Of a stretch of DNA of 64,000 bases, positions 33,187 to 42,052 are shown one piece after another. The stretch is from Lysinibacillus louembei (GTDB lineage: Bacteria; Bacillota; Bacilli; Bacillales_A; Planococcaceae). The position numbers and the translations under genes are program-made. Within the stretch, counting starts at the first letter, position 1. Every line of letters starts with the position of its first letter. The notes below the pieces were generated by a model, which ran no database searches, was not told the DNA's origin, and worked only from the letters and a program-made list of their open reading frames with translations. Location of the stretch: assembly GCF_033880585.1 (NCBI RefSeq), contig NZ_CP137624.1:3135501-3199500 (forward strand). The letters run 5' to 3'.

Positions 33187-34545
33187 TTAAACTGTTGTAT
33201 GGGCAAAAAACTCTTCATATAGCGCTTTTAAAATTTGATTCTCATATTGGCTTAGCACACCGAACACGAGACTAACCTCTGAAGAGCCTTGATTAATCAT
33301 TTCAATATTGGCACCTGTATTGGAAATAGCTGTTGCTGCACGAGCCGCTAAGCCTGTGTTATGGCGCATACCTTCTCCAACGATCACGACCATTGAGAAA
33401 TCGTGGCGGAAATGCACATCCTCCGCTTGCAGCTCTTCTTTCACACGCTTCATAATTCGTGCTTCAACTTCATCATTTAATTGGTGAGAGCGCATAATAA
33501 CTGAAATATCATCAAGTCCAGATGGTGTATGCTCATATGAAATATTTTCTTCCTCGATAATTTGCAGCAAACGTCTGCCAAAGCCAACTTCACGATTCAT
33601 CAAATATTTCGATACATACAAAATAGAAAACCCGCTATCCGTCGCAATGCCTGTTACAGGGCTACCTGTTGCTGGGCGCTTCGGCACAATACGTGTACCA
33701 GGTGCAGCAGGATTATTTGTATTTTTAATATTTACTGGAATTCCTTGTTTATAAACAGGCATTAACGCTTCATCATGAAATACAGAGAACCCTGCGTATG
33801 AAAGTTCACGCATTTCACGGTATGTGATTTCCTTAATTTCCATTGGACAATTCACCACTTTCGGATTTGCTGAAAAGACGCAATCAACGTCTGTAAAGTT
33901 TTCATAAAGCTCTGCACCAACTGCAGAAGCTAAAATCGAACCAGTAATATCAGAGCCGCCACGATCAAATGTACGTAGCACCCCTGCCTTTGTATAACCG
34001 AAGAAGCCTGGGAAGACAATAATTTCCTCCACGTTCGCAAGCTTCTTTAAATTATCATAGGTTTCAGGCAAAGCAAAAGTTCTTTCTGGTAAATCGTTAA
34101 CGATTAAACCTTCTTTTGGGCTTATATATTTGGCAGGCATTCCGATTGAACTGAAATAAGCTGCGATTAGCTTGGCATTATTATCCTCACCACTTGCCTT
34201 AATGCTATCGATAAATTGCGCTTTTTCTGATTGATCCGCCGCTAAACGTTCTCGCAAATCAGCTTCGATAATCTTGATAATAATATCATCTAACCCTAAT
34301 TCTGCTGCAATATCAGCATAGCGTTCAATCACTCTATTCAACTTCAATTCAACATCTATATTGTGCAATGCGCTATCTGCAAGATCAATTAATAAATCAG
34401 TTACTTTAATATCATCGTCCGTACGTTTGCCGGGAGCAGATACCGCAATAATTTTTCTTGCTGGGTTCGCCTTTACAATATTCGCAACTTTTTTAATTTG
34501 CTCAGCGTTCGCAACAGAAGTTCCACCAAATTTACATACAATCAT
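33187..34545 (-). CDS. thrD: aspartate kinase
   Basis: 452 aa monofunctional aspartokinase that phosphorylates aspartate for Lys, Thr, Met and diaminopimelate synthesis. The N-terminus VCKFGGTSVA is the catalytic signature; VSAPGKRTDDDIKVTDLLI and FDRGGSDITGSILASAV further mark the kinase domain (to about 290). Tandem ACT domains follow (SGFSILYVSKYLMNREVGFG and VVIVGEGMRHNTGLAARAA). It resembles the B. subtilis YclM/ThrD class. I see no lysine riboswitch upstream; the Shine-Dalgarno sequence is weak. Confidence 0.88.
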   Translation of the reverse strand: MIVCKFGGTSVANAEQIKKVANIVKANPARKIIAVSAPGKRTDDDIKVTDLLIDLADSALHNIDVELKLNRVIERYADIAAELGLDDIIIKIIEADLRERLAADQSEKAQFIDSIKASGEDNNAKLIAAYFSSIGMPAKYISPKEGLIVNDLPERTFALPETYDNLKKLANVEEIIVFPGFFGYTKAGVLRTFDRGGSDITGSILASAVGAELYENFTDVDCVFSANPKVVNCPMEIKEITYREMRELSYAGFSVFHDEALMPVYKQGIPVNIKNTNNPAAPGTRIVPKRPATGSPVTGIATDSGFSILYVSKYLMNREVGFGRRLLQIIEEENISYEHTPSGLDDISVIMRSHQLNDEVEARIMKRVKEELQAEDVHFRHDFSMVVIVGEGMRHNTGLAARAATAISNTGANIEMINQGSSEVSLVFGVLSQYENQILKALYEEFFAHTTV

Positions 34546-34748
34546 TCTACCAAATCCCTTACCTTATAATATTGTTGTATTCCCTGAAAAAACATTTGAT
34601 TTTACACAGTGTACAAACTTATAAGAAATACGTCAATACTATTTCCAATAAGTTTGTGTATTTTTTATAAAAAATGAACATTTTCGAAACATTTGCACTT
34701 ATTATATGGTTTTTCATTCAAAAAAGTGCAAAAATTCTAGCTATCAAT

Positions 34749-34886
34749 CAATTACGCCTCGGCGTAATTGCGTCCAGATTTTTTTCAAGCTTGCTTGAAA
34801 AGCTCTTTTTCAAAATCTGTGACATCCGCCGGAGGCTTTTATCTTGGTGCAGTGGGAGTTTGGACACCCACTGCACCAAGATAAAA
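34749..34886. other. structured intergenic element with three successive hairpins
   Basis: In the 518-base gap between the aspartokinase and Rpn-like remnant, three hairpins follow one another. CAATTACGCC/GGCGTAATTG (34749-34770) is perfect with a 2-base loop. TTTTCAAGC/GCTTGAAAA occupies 34782-34801. ATCTTGGTGCAGTGGG and its complement (34841-34882, extended by TTTT/AAAA) form a 16-20 bp stem. The linker includes TGTGACATCCGCCGGAGGC. This may be a small RNA, a repeat or a MITE-like element. The rest of the gap (34546-34748, 34887-35063) shows nothing I can assign. Confidence 0.6.
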
Positions 34887-35063
34887 CAATTCAGATAAGT
34901 TTTCATAAATTACTATACAGAGCATTATTGTAAACGCATATACTATAAAAAACAATAGAAATCTGAGTTGATTAGTAAAGTTTATTTTTAGCTCGAAAAA
35001 TCTAGCATTCTTTTTAACAAAATGAAAAAGCCTGCACTATGTGCAAGCCTTTTTTTAATATAA

Positions 35064-35412
35064 TTATCCTCTTTTTCTAATTTCCTGTACCTGCTTTACA
35101 GACAAGCCCGTCACATCGGCAATCCACCCATCCTCTGAGCCTTCCTTGATTAAGCGAACTGCAATTTCACGAGCTTTTTGTTCAATCCCTTGCGAAACCT
35201 CTGGTAAAACCCCCTGTTCAATTCCATCCTCATAAATTTTGTCATACACATAGGCGAATGTTGGAGATAGGTCTTCCCTTCGAATCGATTCCATTTGTAG
35301 GTCCCCTCTCTTCATAAATTGCAATATTTCTTGGTTTAATTTTTTAGTAAGTTCTTTCGGTAGTGTTAGTAAATAATCTGTAAAATACAGTTGTTTCCAA
35401 ACTAAAAAATAA
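35064..35412 (-). pseudogene. 3' remnant of an Rpn/PD-(D/E)XK nuclease family gene
   Basis: The open frame ends at 35064 and continues upstream without a start through about 35412, reading FLVWKQLYFTDYLLTLPKEL before MQFMKRGDL. The C-terminus (REIAVRLIKEGSEDGWIADV, then TGLSVKQVQEIRKRG) is the pattern at the ends of Rpn-family recombination-promoting nuclease or transposase-like proteins. The N-terminal nuclease region is absent: the frame runs into the last codons of topB. I therefore call it a truncated gene. A short protein from an internal ATG with a GGTCC-type poor site is unlikely to be functional. Confidence 0.5.
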
Positions 35413-37456
35413 ACTCTAACTTCCCCTCCTGCAATTTCAAGCGAGCCTTGCCCTTTTTACCGCTTTTCCATGTGAAGCGGATTTCGCGGGTTTCTTTGCC
35501 TGTGAGTAGCTTTTTTGCGTCTGTTGGCGTTACTTTACCTTTCATCAGCACTTTGCTAATCGCAAATTTGCAGGCTTTGTTTTGACATGTATAGGCACGA
35601 AAGCCTTCTATAACAGGCTCCTTACATAGCGGGCAGCTTCCTACGATGACGATTTCCTTTTCAGCGACCTCCATTTGCAATGCTTTCATACGTGCCGTTG
35701 TGTCTTCTACAAAGGCAAGCATTTCACGGTAAAAGGCAGTAGCATTTAGTTTTCCATCAACAATGTCCTTGAGCTTTTTACTCCAAACGGCTGTTAATAC
35801 TGGTGAAACGACATCATGATGAGCTAAGCTTGCGATGACATCAATACCGAAGTCTGTGGCGGCTAGTGCTTTCCCTTGACGTGCTAGCATTCCGATTGTT
35901 AATAGCTTTTCAATAATTTCGGCACGTGTAGCGGAGGTACCAATTCCTTCTGCATCCTTTAATATTTTTTGTAGCTGTGCATCCTCCACAAAGCGCCCTG
36001 CATGGAACATCGCATCGAGCAGCGTGCTATCTGTGTAACGCGGTGGTGGCTCTGTCATTTTCGCTAGCACTTGTACGTCTTCAATTGGCAATAGCTGATC
36101 TACTTGCAAAGATGGCAGTGGGTGCTCGCCTTTTTTTCGAAATGCTTCATATAAAGCTGTATAGCCTTTTTCGATAATCGCATTGCCTGTTTGCTTAAAG
36201 AGCTCGCCACCTGATTGTAAAATGACAGTTGTTTTATCGAATGTGTAGGCAGGTAAAAAAATCGCTAAAAGTCGTTTACAAATAAGATGGTAGACTTTCC
36301 ATTCTGCCTCTGTTAGCTTTTTGCGTCCCACTGCTACATCTGTTACCGTAATGGCATGATGGTCGGTCAATTTCTTATCATCAACATAGCGCTTTGAGGC
36401 AGTGACCTGTTGAATTTTTTGTGGATTGCCTAAAATGCTAGCCGTCACTTCTTTATATTGTTCCACTGCACTTATCGCTTGTAAATGTGCGGCAATATTT
36501 GCGGCAAAGGCTGTTGGTAAATGCTTTGATTCTGTACGTGGATAAGTGATGAGCTTTTTTTCATATAAGCTTTGCGCAATTTTCAATGTCGTGGCAGATG
36601 TAAAGCCGTAAAATTTATTCGCTTCCTTTTGCAGCTCTAACAATGAATGAAGCGGTGGTGCAGGCAATATTTTACGCTCTGTGTTTAGCTTCTTCACAAG
36701 CGCTGTTGCTGTAATACGTGCGACGATTTCCTGCACTTTGTCAGGCTGTATTTTATTCGTGTTTTGGATTGGATCAAACCATAATGCAGTCATTTCAGGT
36801 AGCTGTAGTTCAATCTGCGCATAGGGCTCTGGCTTAAAGTTGCGAATTTCCAGCTCTCGCTGCACAACAATCGCAAGGGTCGGCGTCATAACACGCCCTA
36901 CTTTAATTGTACGCCCGCCCTTCACTGTGGCAACACGTGTTAAATTTAAGCCAATCAGCCAGTCAAATATCATGCGATACATCGCCGCATTGCGCAAATT
37001 ACGAATTAATGCATCGTTTTCATCTAATAAATGCGTTAATGCCTTTTGGATAGCACTATCCGTAGTTTGCGATGTCCAAAATCGTTTAACAGGCAGCTTG
37101 CAGCCTACTTTTTTATAAAAGGAATAAAAAATATTTTCACCTTCCATTCCTGCGTCACACGCATTAATAATAAAATCATAGCGTCCTGCTTTGAGCTTTT
37201 GCTCCAGCTCCTTGTACACTTTATAGGCCGTCTTTTTGACGCGGAATTCGTAGCGCTCAGGCATCATTGGTAAAACAGCTAAATCCCACTTTTTCCATTC
37301 CTTTTTATATTCATGGGGCTCCTTTAACTCCACAACATGTCCCACAAATGAGGCAAAGTCAATTGTGTATGGCAACTGCATCCGCTTATATACTTTTTCA
37401 ATATCTCGCATTAGCGACGGCTTTTCGGCAATGAGTAGTGCTCTCACTTTATACAT
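35402..37456 (-). CDS. topB: DNA topoisomerase III
   Basis: 684 aa type IA topoisomerase. The toprim part begins ALLIAEKPSLMRD with the catalytic Glu, then INACDAGMEGENIFY (about residue 103-117). The active-site tyrosine is in KLITYPRTESKHLP near residue 318. The C-terminus has a zinc ribbon CPLCKEPVIEG...CQNKACKF. It should relax or decatenate DNA during replication. The acidic motif reads DAGMEGE rather than DADREGE; the Bacillus TopB I remember also has DAG, so I do not regard it as defective. Its last 11 bases overlap the Rpn-like remnant. Confidence 0.85.
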   Translation of the reverse strand: MYKVRALLIAEKPSLMRDIEKVYKRMQLPYTIDFASFVGHVVELKEPHEYKKEWKKWDLAVLPMMPERYEFRVKKTAYKVYKELEQKLKAGRYDFIINACDAGMEGENIFYSFYKKVGCKLPVKRFWTSQTTDSAIQKALTHLLDENDALIRNLRNAAMYRMIFDWLIGLNLTRVATVKGGRTIKVGRVMTPTLAIVVQRELEIRNFKPEPYAQIELQLPEMTALWFDPIQNTNKIQPDKVQEIVARITATALVKKLNTERKILPAPPLHSLLELQKEANKFYGFTSATTLKIAQSLYEKKLITYPRTESKHLPTAFAANIAAHLQAISAVEQYKEVTASILGNPQKIQQVTASKRYVDDKKLTDHHAITVTDVAVGRKKLTEAEWKVYHLICKRLLAIFLPAYTFDKTTVILQSGGELFKQTGNAIIEKGYTALYEAFRKKGEHPLPSLQVDQLLPIEDVQVLAKMTEPPPRYTDSTLLDAMFHAGRFVEDAQLQKILKDAEGIGTSATRAEIIEKLLTIGMLARQGKALAATDFGIDVIASLAHHDVVSPVLTAVWSKKLKDIVDGKLNATAFYREMLAFVEDTTARMKALQMEVAEKEIVIVGSCPLCKEPVIEGFRAYTCQNKACKFAISKVLMKGKVTPTDAKKLLTGKETREIRFTWKSGKKGKARLKLQEGKLEFIF

Positions 37457-37582
37457 CGCTCCCTTCTGTTATTTCCATTATATTAGACGCACATATGTTT
37501 GTAAATTTCTTTCTAAATACATTTCTATTTTTTCCATATTTAATATATAATGAAACAGAATATTGAATTGAAGGGAAATAGA

Positions 37583-37729
37583 TTGACAGGTTTAGCAATA
37601 TTACCATTATTAATTATTTATGTTTTACCAATTATTGTTGGGATATGGTTTGCGATTTCACTGATTAAGCTACAGCGCGAGAGGAATATGTTGTTGAAGG
37701 AAGTTGTGGAAAAGCTAAGCGAACGTTAA
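37583..37729 (+). CDS. 48-residue single-pass membrane protein
   Basis: A short frame with a TTG start, preceded by GAAGGGAA seven bases upstream, encodes MTGLAILPLLIIYVLPIIVG... with one long hydrophobic segment (about residues 4-28) and a basic, helical tail (KLQRERNMLLKEVVEKLSER). It ends 13 bases before a strong terminator. Small membrane proteins of this form occur in many Bacillaceae; no function can be assigned. Confidence 0.6.
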   Translation: MTGLAILPLLIIYVLPIIVGIWFAISLIKLQRERNMLLKEVVEKLSER

Positions 37730-37742
37730 TACATAGCAATAA

Positions 37743-37768
37743 ACGAGGATAGGCTGTCCTATCCTCGT
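37743..37768. terminator. terminator between convergent small genes
   Basis: ACGAGGATAGG pairs exactly with CCTATCCTCGT around CTGT. It closes the small membrane protein gene and overlaps the end of the convergent hypothetical gene. Confidence 0.85.
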
Positions 37769-37989
37769 ACTGTAATTCTTTGCTTATAACAACCAATGCT
37801 CATCATCGTCAAATAAATTGCGGACATATAAAAAATGATAAGAAATGGTAGCATGTCTCGTAGCGCAACAATGCAAACAAAATATAAGCATATGCTAGCA
37901 AGACTTGCTTTCCAATAATATTTTTGGCTAATAACCGAATGAATAAAAATCCAAACTATTAATATAGGAAAAACAATCATAAAATTCAA
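37759..37989 (-). CDS. small hydrophobic membrane protein
   Basis: About 76 aa. The frame opens with GTG at 37998, but AAGGGG overlaps it, so a TTG at 37989, eight bases after that site, is the better start. It has two or three hydrophobic segments (IVFPILIVWIFIHSVI, LYFVCIVAL, FLIIFYMSAIYLTMMSIG). No family recognised. Its stop lies inside a terminator hairpin, a little unusual but common in compact genomes. Confidence 0.45.
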   Translation of the reverse strand: MNFMIVFPILIVWIFIHSVISQKYYWKASLASICLYFVCIVALRDMLPFLIIFYMSAIYLTMMSIGCYKQRITVRG

Positions 37990-38104
37990 ACAATTCACCC
38001 CTTCGTCTTCATTTTAAGGAATATTTTTGAAAAAATCAATTCATTTTTTTCACTATTCGCACATCATAAGCAAATGCTATAATGCTTGATAAGGAGGTAG
38101 AAAA

Positions 38105-38491
38105 ATGAAATTTGGCAAACGTACGATTTTTTGGCTTATACCACTCGGCATGCTTGGGCTTTTTGTTTATTTTTATGGCCCAAAGGATGATATTACAGCA
38201 AATCCATACATAGATGAAATGAAGCAGCAATCATTTAGTGTAAAAAATGAAGCAACGATTGAAGAGGTGCTAGACCATTCTTGCACAAAAGGTAAATGGG
38301 TCTTTTTCAAAACTCAGCGTGAGCAAGCTGTTGTTGAATTTAAAGGAACATGTGAAGAGCAGTCGGTAAATTTGCAATTTTTAGTTGGAGATAACAACAA
38401 CCATCAGCTTGGAGCATTGCTTCTTGATAATGTCCAGCAAACGTCAGAGAAGCGCACACAATTTATTGAGCAGCTTTATAGCAACTTATAA
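38105..38491 (+). CDS. hypothetical membrane-anchored protein
   Basis: 128 aa with AAGGAGGT upstream. A single N-terminal membrane segment (IFWLIPLGMLGLFVYFYG, about residues 8-25) anchors an extracytoplasmic domain of about 100 residues with two cysteines (DHSCTKGKW and FKGTCEEQ) that could pair. No family recognised. A strong terminator follows 3 bases after the stop, so it is probably transcribed alone. Confidence 0.65.
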   Translation: MKFGKRTIFWLIPLGMLGLFVYFYGPKDDITANPYIDEMKQQSFSVKNEATIEEVLDHSCTKGKWVFFKTQREQAVVEFKGTCEEQSVNLQFLVGDNNNHQLGALLLDNVQQTSEKRTQFIEQLYSNL

Positions 38492-38494
38492 GAG

Positions 38495-38531
38495 TGGCTG
38501 AAAAGCGGCATATTCGCCTGCTTTTCAGCCA
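38495..38531. terminator. bidirectional terminator
   Basis: TGGCTGAAAAGC pairs with GCTTTTCAGCCA, between the convergent ends of the membrane protein and sigma factor genes. Confidence 0.85.
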
Positions 38532-38536
38532 TTTAT

Positions 38537-39016
38537 TTATTGTATTTGATTTTTCAAACGTTTTAATAAACGCTGTCTTCTTTTTTTCACTGTGTCTGTT
38601 TTCAATTGTAAGCTTTCAGCAATTTCCTTATCGCTATTTTGCTGCATGTAATAGCTATGCAAAATATAGCGCTCCTCTGGTGTCAGCTCCTCCCATGCAA
38701 TGGCTAATGCTGGCATCTCAATAAACACCTCATTTTGTTCATGCTCGATAAATGTTTGCAACACATCATCTCCAATTAATAGATGACGATTGCGGTGATT
38801 GTTTTGCTTATGCATTTCCGCAATCACTTGATAGCGCATCATAAAATAGGCATATGTTTCAAAGCTTCCCTTTTTGCTATCATATGACTGCAACGCTTCC
38901 CATAATGCAACTGTTGCAATATGGTGAAATTCATCAAAATGACCGTATACACGACAGCGATATAACACCTTTTGAATTAACGGTTTATACTGCTCATAGC
39001 ATTGTTCAAAGTCCAT
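38537..39016 (-). CDS. sigma-70 family RNA polymerase sigma factor
   Basis: 159 aa. Region 2-like sequence (EFHHIATVALWEALQSYDSKKGSF) and a region 4 helix-turn-helix (SDKEIAESLQLKTDTVKKRRQR) are clear, as is the AWEELTPEERYILHSYYMQ linker. It is short and lacks the ECF region 2 WLW-type helix, resembling the small sigma-like factors of phage-like regulators or SigI/sigma-O-type proteins. AAAGGAC precedes the ATG. No anti-sigma gene is adjacent. What it controls cannot be told. Confidence 0.78.
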   Translation of the reverse strand: MDFEQCYEQYKPLIQKVLYRCRVYGHFDEFHHIATVALWEALQSYDSKKGSFETYAYFMMRYQVIAEMHKQNNHRNRHLLIGDDVLQTFIEHEQNEVFIEMPALAIAWEELTPEERYILHSYYMQQNSDKEIAESLQLKTDTVKKRRQRLLKRLKNQIQ

Positions 39017-39211
39017 TAAAAAAGTCCTTTTGCATTGTGCACAAGCGGTTTATTCCTAGGTGCTTCAACTATAGCTAGCGCGCAGCAAGCAGACAAATTT
39101 CGAAGCAGTCTATTTTCTGCAAAAAAATAATAAAAAAAGCATATTTCCATAAAGTAAAATGTATTTTTATGCAAAATTCAGTATGAATACATTTTTATTT
39201 ATCCCGTATTA

Positions 39212-39341
39212 ACAGGCTGTAAGACCCCCATCTCAAAACAGCAGATAAAATCAAAGTGTTGAAGTGGGGAATCAAACAGCCTGTAAAAACCCGATTGGTG
39301 AAACTACCAATCAATGGGGGATGAGGAAAATCCCCACTGAT
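39212..39341. other. compact structured element upstream of the proBA promoter
   Basis: Four nested or successive stems occur in 130 bases: ACAGGCTGT (39212) pairs with ACAGCCTGT (39276); inside it CCCCCA pairs with TGGGG (39225/39264); GATTGGT/ACCAATC (39293-39312) and TCAATGGGGGA/TCCCCACTGA (39311-39341) follow. It lies before a TTGACA element at 39378, so it precedes proBA transcription and is not part of the T-box. The fold resembles the ends of IS200/IS605-type elements or a small RNA, but no transposase gene is present. Identity is undetermined. Confidence 0.5.
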
Positions 39342-39409
39342 TGAAGGTTCACTTTATCGGAATATTCTAAATAAATATTGACAAAATTGATAGGATGATG
39401 CATGCTATG

Positions 39410-39643
39410 TAACATATATTTTGCTTATTGAAGACTAGTAAGCGGTAACTGGCTATTAACAGAGAGCGAATTGTCGGCTGTAAAATTCGTATAGACCACC
39501 CGCCCAACCTCCTTCAACACGCCCTTAGCCAAACTAAGCGCTCACTCAGCGTTATGAGATAAGTGGAATGCGCGACATGCATTCAATTTAGGTGGTACCA
39601 CGGAAGCCCATTTCGTCCTAAGCAATTTAGGACGAAATGGGCT
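39410..39643 (+). promoter_or_regulatory. T-box leader of proBA (tRNA-Pro sensing)
   Basis: The T-box core AGGTGGTACCACGG (39590-39603) is followed by a terminator stem AGCCCATTTCGTCCTAA/TTAGGACGAAATGGGCT (39605-39643) and a T-run. Stem I features are the AGTA element near 39440 and AGAGAGC further on. By analogy with the tyrS leader, the specifier follows the Stem I base as CAA-CCT, placing a proline CCU at 39508-39510; the stem pairing there is imperfect, so the codon is tentative. Uncharged tRNA-Pro should increase expression. Confidence 0.88.
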
Positions 39644-39666
39644 TTTTCTAATGAGGAGGAACAAAT

Positions 39667-40758
39667 ATGGAACGCAAACGCATTGTTGTAAAAATTGGGA
39701 GCAGCTCGCTGACAAACAATAAAGGAGAAATCGATGTTGAAAAATTCAATGATCATATTGCAGCACTTGCGAAGCTGAAGCTCGCCGGTCATGAAGTGCT
39801 GCTCGTATCATCTGGTGCAGTGGCAGCAGGCTTTCGCAGACTAGGTTACCCTTCTCGCCCTGTCACGATGAAAGGCAAGCAAGCAGCGGCGGCAGTTGGG
39901 CAAAGCTTATTAATTCAGCTTTATAACGAAGCATTTCTCCAGCATAACATCGTTTCTGCGCAAGTGTTGCTGACACGCACCGATTTTAGTGAAAAGGAGC
40001 GCTATCAAAATGCCCATGCGACCTTTTCGGAGCTGTTAGAGCGTGCTGTTTTGCCAATTATTAATGAAAACGACACAATTTCTATTGCTGAACTGACGTT
40101 TGGTGATAATGATATGCTGTCCGCATTAGTTGCAGGGCTTGTGCATGCAGATCAGCTCATTATTTTAACGGATGTCAATGGCCTATATACAATGAATCCA
40201 ATGAAAAATCCCGATGCTAAGCGCTTCGATTTCTTAACACATATACCAGATGAGCTGCTTAAGGTAACATCTGGTAGCAGCTCAAAGATTGGCACTGGTG
40301 GAATGGAATCGAAGCTACTCGCCGCACGCTATGCTATCGAGGCAGGCAGCCATGTATTTATCGGCAAAGGCATTGGTGCTGACAAACTGCTCCGTATTTT
40401 AGCAGGCGATGGCGATGGCACGTATATTGCGAGTGAAACAGCATCCATTTTATCGAATCGCAGACAATGGCTACGCTTATCTGAGGTAGCAGGGAAAATT
40501 TTTATTGATGAAGGTGCGGTCAAGGCGTTAACAGCTGATGGGAAAAGCTTATTGCCCGCAGGTGTTTATGCATTGGAGGGGCATTTCAAGGAAGGCGATG
40601 TTGTCGAAGTATTTTACCAGCATCACTGTGTTGGGCGCGGTGAAGTGAAGTATTCGAAGGAGGAGCTCATGCAGGCAATGGGCAAGCGTAGTACAGAATT
40701 GAAGCAGCCCCCCGAGGTCATTCATCGTGATTATTGGGTACAATTAAAGGAGGTTTAA
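39667..40758 (+). CDS. proB: glutamate 5-kinase
   Basis: 363 aa, first enzyme of proline synthesis from glutamate, ATP-dependent. The N-terminal amino acid kinase domain begins RIVVKIGSSSLTNNKGE and continues VLLVSSGAVAAGFRRL, INENDTISIAELTFGDND and the SKIGTGGMESKL loop. A C-terminal PUA domain covers about 275-355. ATG is 7 bases after GGAGGA. It is followed 4 bases later by proA, and the pair is controlled by the T-box leader. Confidence 0.93.
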   Translation: MERKRIVVKIGSSSLTNNKGEIDVEKFNDHIAALAKLKLAGHEVLLVSSGAVAAGFRRLGYPSRPVTMKGKQAAAAVGQSLLIQLYNEAFLQHNIVSAQVLLTRTDFSEKERYQNAHATFSELLERAVLPIINENDTISIAELTFGDNDMLSALVAGLVHADQLIILTDVNGLYTMNPMKNPDAKRFDFLTHIPDELLKVTSGSSSKIGTGGMESKLLAARYAIEAGSHVFIGKGIGADKLLRILAGDGDGTYIASETASILSNRRQWLRLSEVAGKIFIDEGAVKALTADGKSLLPAGVYALEGHFKEGDVVEVFYQHHCVGRGEVKYSKEELMQAMGKRSTELKQPPEVIHRDYWVQLKEV

Positions 40759-40762
40759 ATCG

Positions 40763-42013
40763 ATGGCAAATGAAGTAATAGAAAAAGGGCGACGTGCCAA
40801 AAAAGCAAGCATCCTTATGAATATGAAAACAACAGACGAGAAAAATAAAGCACTTGCAGCAATCTCTAGACAATTACAAATGGATGCGGAGAACATTATC
40901 AAAGCAAACCGACTGGATTTACAGCAAGGGGCTGATATAGGACTTTCCACAGCTGTACTTGACCGCATTATGCTCAATGAAACACGCATTCAGACGATGT
41001 GTGAAGCCATTCAATTATTAGCTAGGCTACCTGATCCAGTTGGTGAAACACTTGAAAATATTGAGAAGGAAAACGGGCTCCAGATTGTAAAAAAGCGTGT
41101 ACCGCTTGGCGTTATCGGGATGATTTATGAGGCTCGTCCAAACGTGACAATTGATGCTGCTACATTAGCATTAAAAACAGGCAACGCCATTTTATTGCGA
41201 GGTAGCTCCTCTGCGAAGCATTCGAATATAGCCTTAGTTGCATCCATCCATACGGCGTTAGCGCAAGTAAACTTCCCATTAGATGCTGTTCTTTTAATAG
41301 AAGATACAAGCAGAGAAACAGCAAAATCACTGTTTCATTTAAATGAATTTTTAGATGTACTTATTCCACGTGGTGGCAAAGACTTAATTGATACGGTTGT
41401 GCGCGAGGCAAGCGTGCCCGTGCTTGAAACAGGTGCAGGCAATTGTCATATTTTTATTGACGATACTGCTCCGTTTAAAATCGTATGCGATATTATTCAA
41501 AATGCCAAAACACAGCGTCCCTCCGTATGTAATGCGGTGGAAAGTCTAGTCGTGCACCGCCAGTTTTTACAGCAGTATGGCAGCGAGTTTTTTGCCTTTT
41601 TGCGAGAGTTAAGTATTACAATTTACGGAGATGAGGTAGTGTGCGAGTTGTGTGAGCAGGCAATTCCAGCGAGTGAAACACATTATGCGGAGGAATTTTT
41701 AGCATTGTCGTTAAGTATTAAAACCGTTGATTCTGTGACGCAGGCAATTGAGCATATTCAAAAATATAGCACAAAGCATTCGGAAGCAATTATTACTATG
41801 ACGCAAGCACATGCCGATTTATTTTTAACAATGGTTGATGCGGCAGCAGTTTACCATAATGCATCCACACGCTTTACAGATGGCTTTGAATTCGGCTATG
41901 GCGCAGAGGTTGGTATCTCGACACAAAAGCTACATGCGCGTGGACCGATGGGCTTACCAGCATTAACATCAACAAAATACTACATTTATGGAAACGGACA
42001 AATACGAAGCTAA
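40763..42013 (+). CDS. proA: gamma-glutamyl phosphate reductase
   Basis: 416 aa NADPH-dependent reductase making glutamate 5-semialdehyde in proline synthesis. The catalytic cysteine lies in the conserved AKTQRPSVCNAVESLVVH segment near residue 258. Other landmarks are VPLGVIGMIYEARPNVTID near 112-130, LIPRGGKDLID near 208 and the C-terminal HNASTRFTDGFEFGYGAE. It is separated from proB by only 4 bases, so translation is likely coupled. A terminator follows. Confidence 0.93.
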   Translation: MANEVIEKGRRAKKASILMNMKTTDEKNKALAAISRQLQMDAENIIKANRLDLQQGADIGLSTAVLDRIMLNETRIQTMCEAIQLLARLPDPVGETLENIEKENGLQIVKKRVPLGVIGMIYEARPNVTIDAATLALKTGNAILLRGSSSAKHSNIALVASIHTALAQVNFPLDAVLLIEDTSRETAKSLFHLNEFLDVLIPRGGKDLIDTVVREASVPVLETGAGNCHIFIDDTAPFKIVCDIIQNAKTQRPSVCNAVESLVVHRQFLQQYGSEFFAFLRELSITIYGDEVVCELCEQAIPASETHYAEEFLALSLSIKTVDSVTQAIEHIQKYSTKHSEAIITMTQAHADLFLTMVDAAAVYHNASTRFTDGFEFGYGAEVGISTQKLHARGPMGLPALTSTKYYIYGNGQIRS

Positions 42014-42018
42014 ATGAA

Positions 42019-42046
42019 AGAGAGCTGCCAAAATTCGGCAGCCTCT
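42019..42046. terminator. terminator of proBA
   Basis: GAGAGCTGCC pairs with GGCAGCCTC around a short loop, with a T-rich tail. It also lies near the end of the convergent PH-like gene. Confidence 0.8.
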
Positions 42047-42052
42047 TGATGT

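Noticed and set aside
34546-34748. Lysine riboswitch before aspartokinase
   Set aside because: I looked for the conserved core of the L box in the leader and did not see it; only AT-rich sequence is present.
35402-37456. Topoisomerase III with DAGMEGE instead of DADREGE as a catalytic defect
   Set aside because: From memory, Bacillus subtilis TopB also has DAGREGE, so this is a normal variant of the family.
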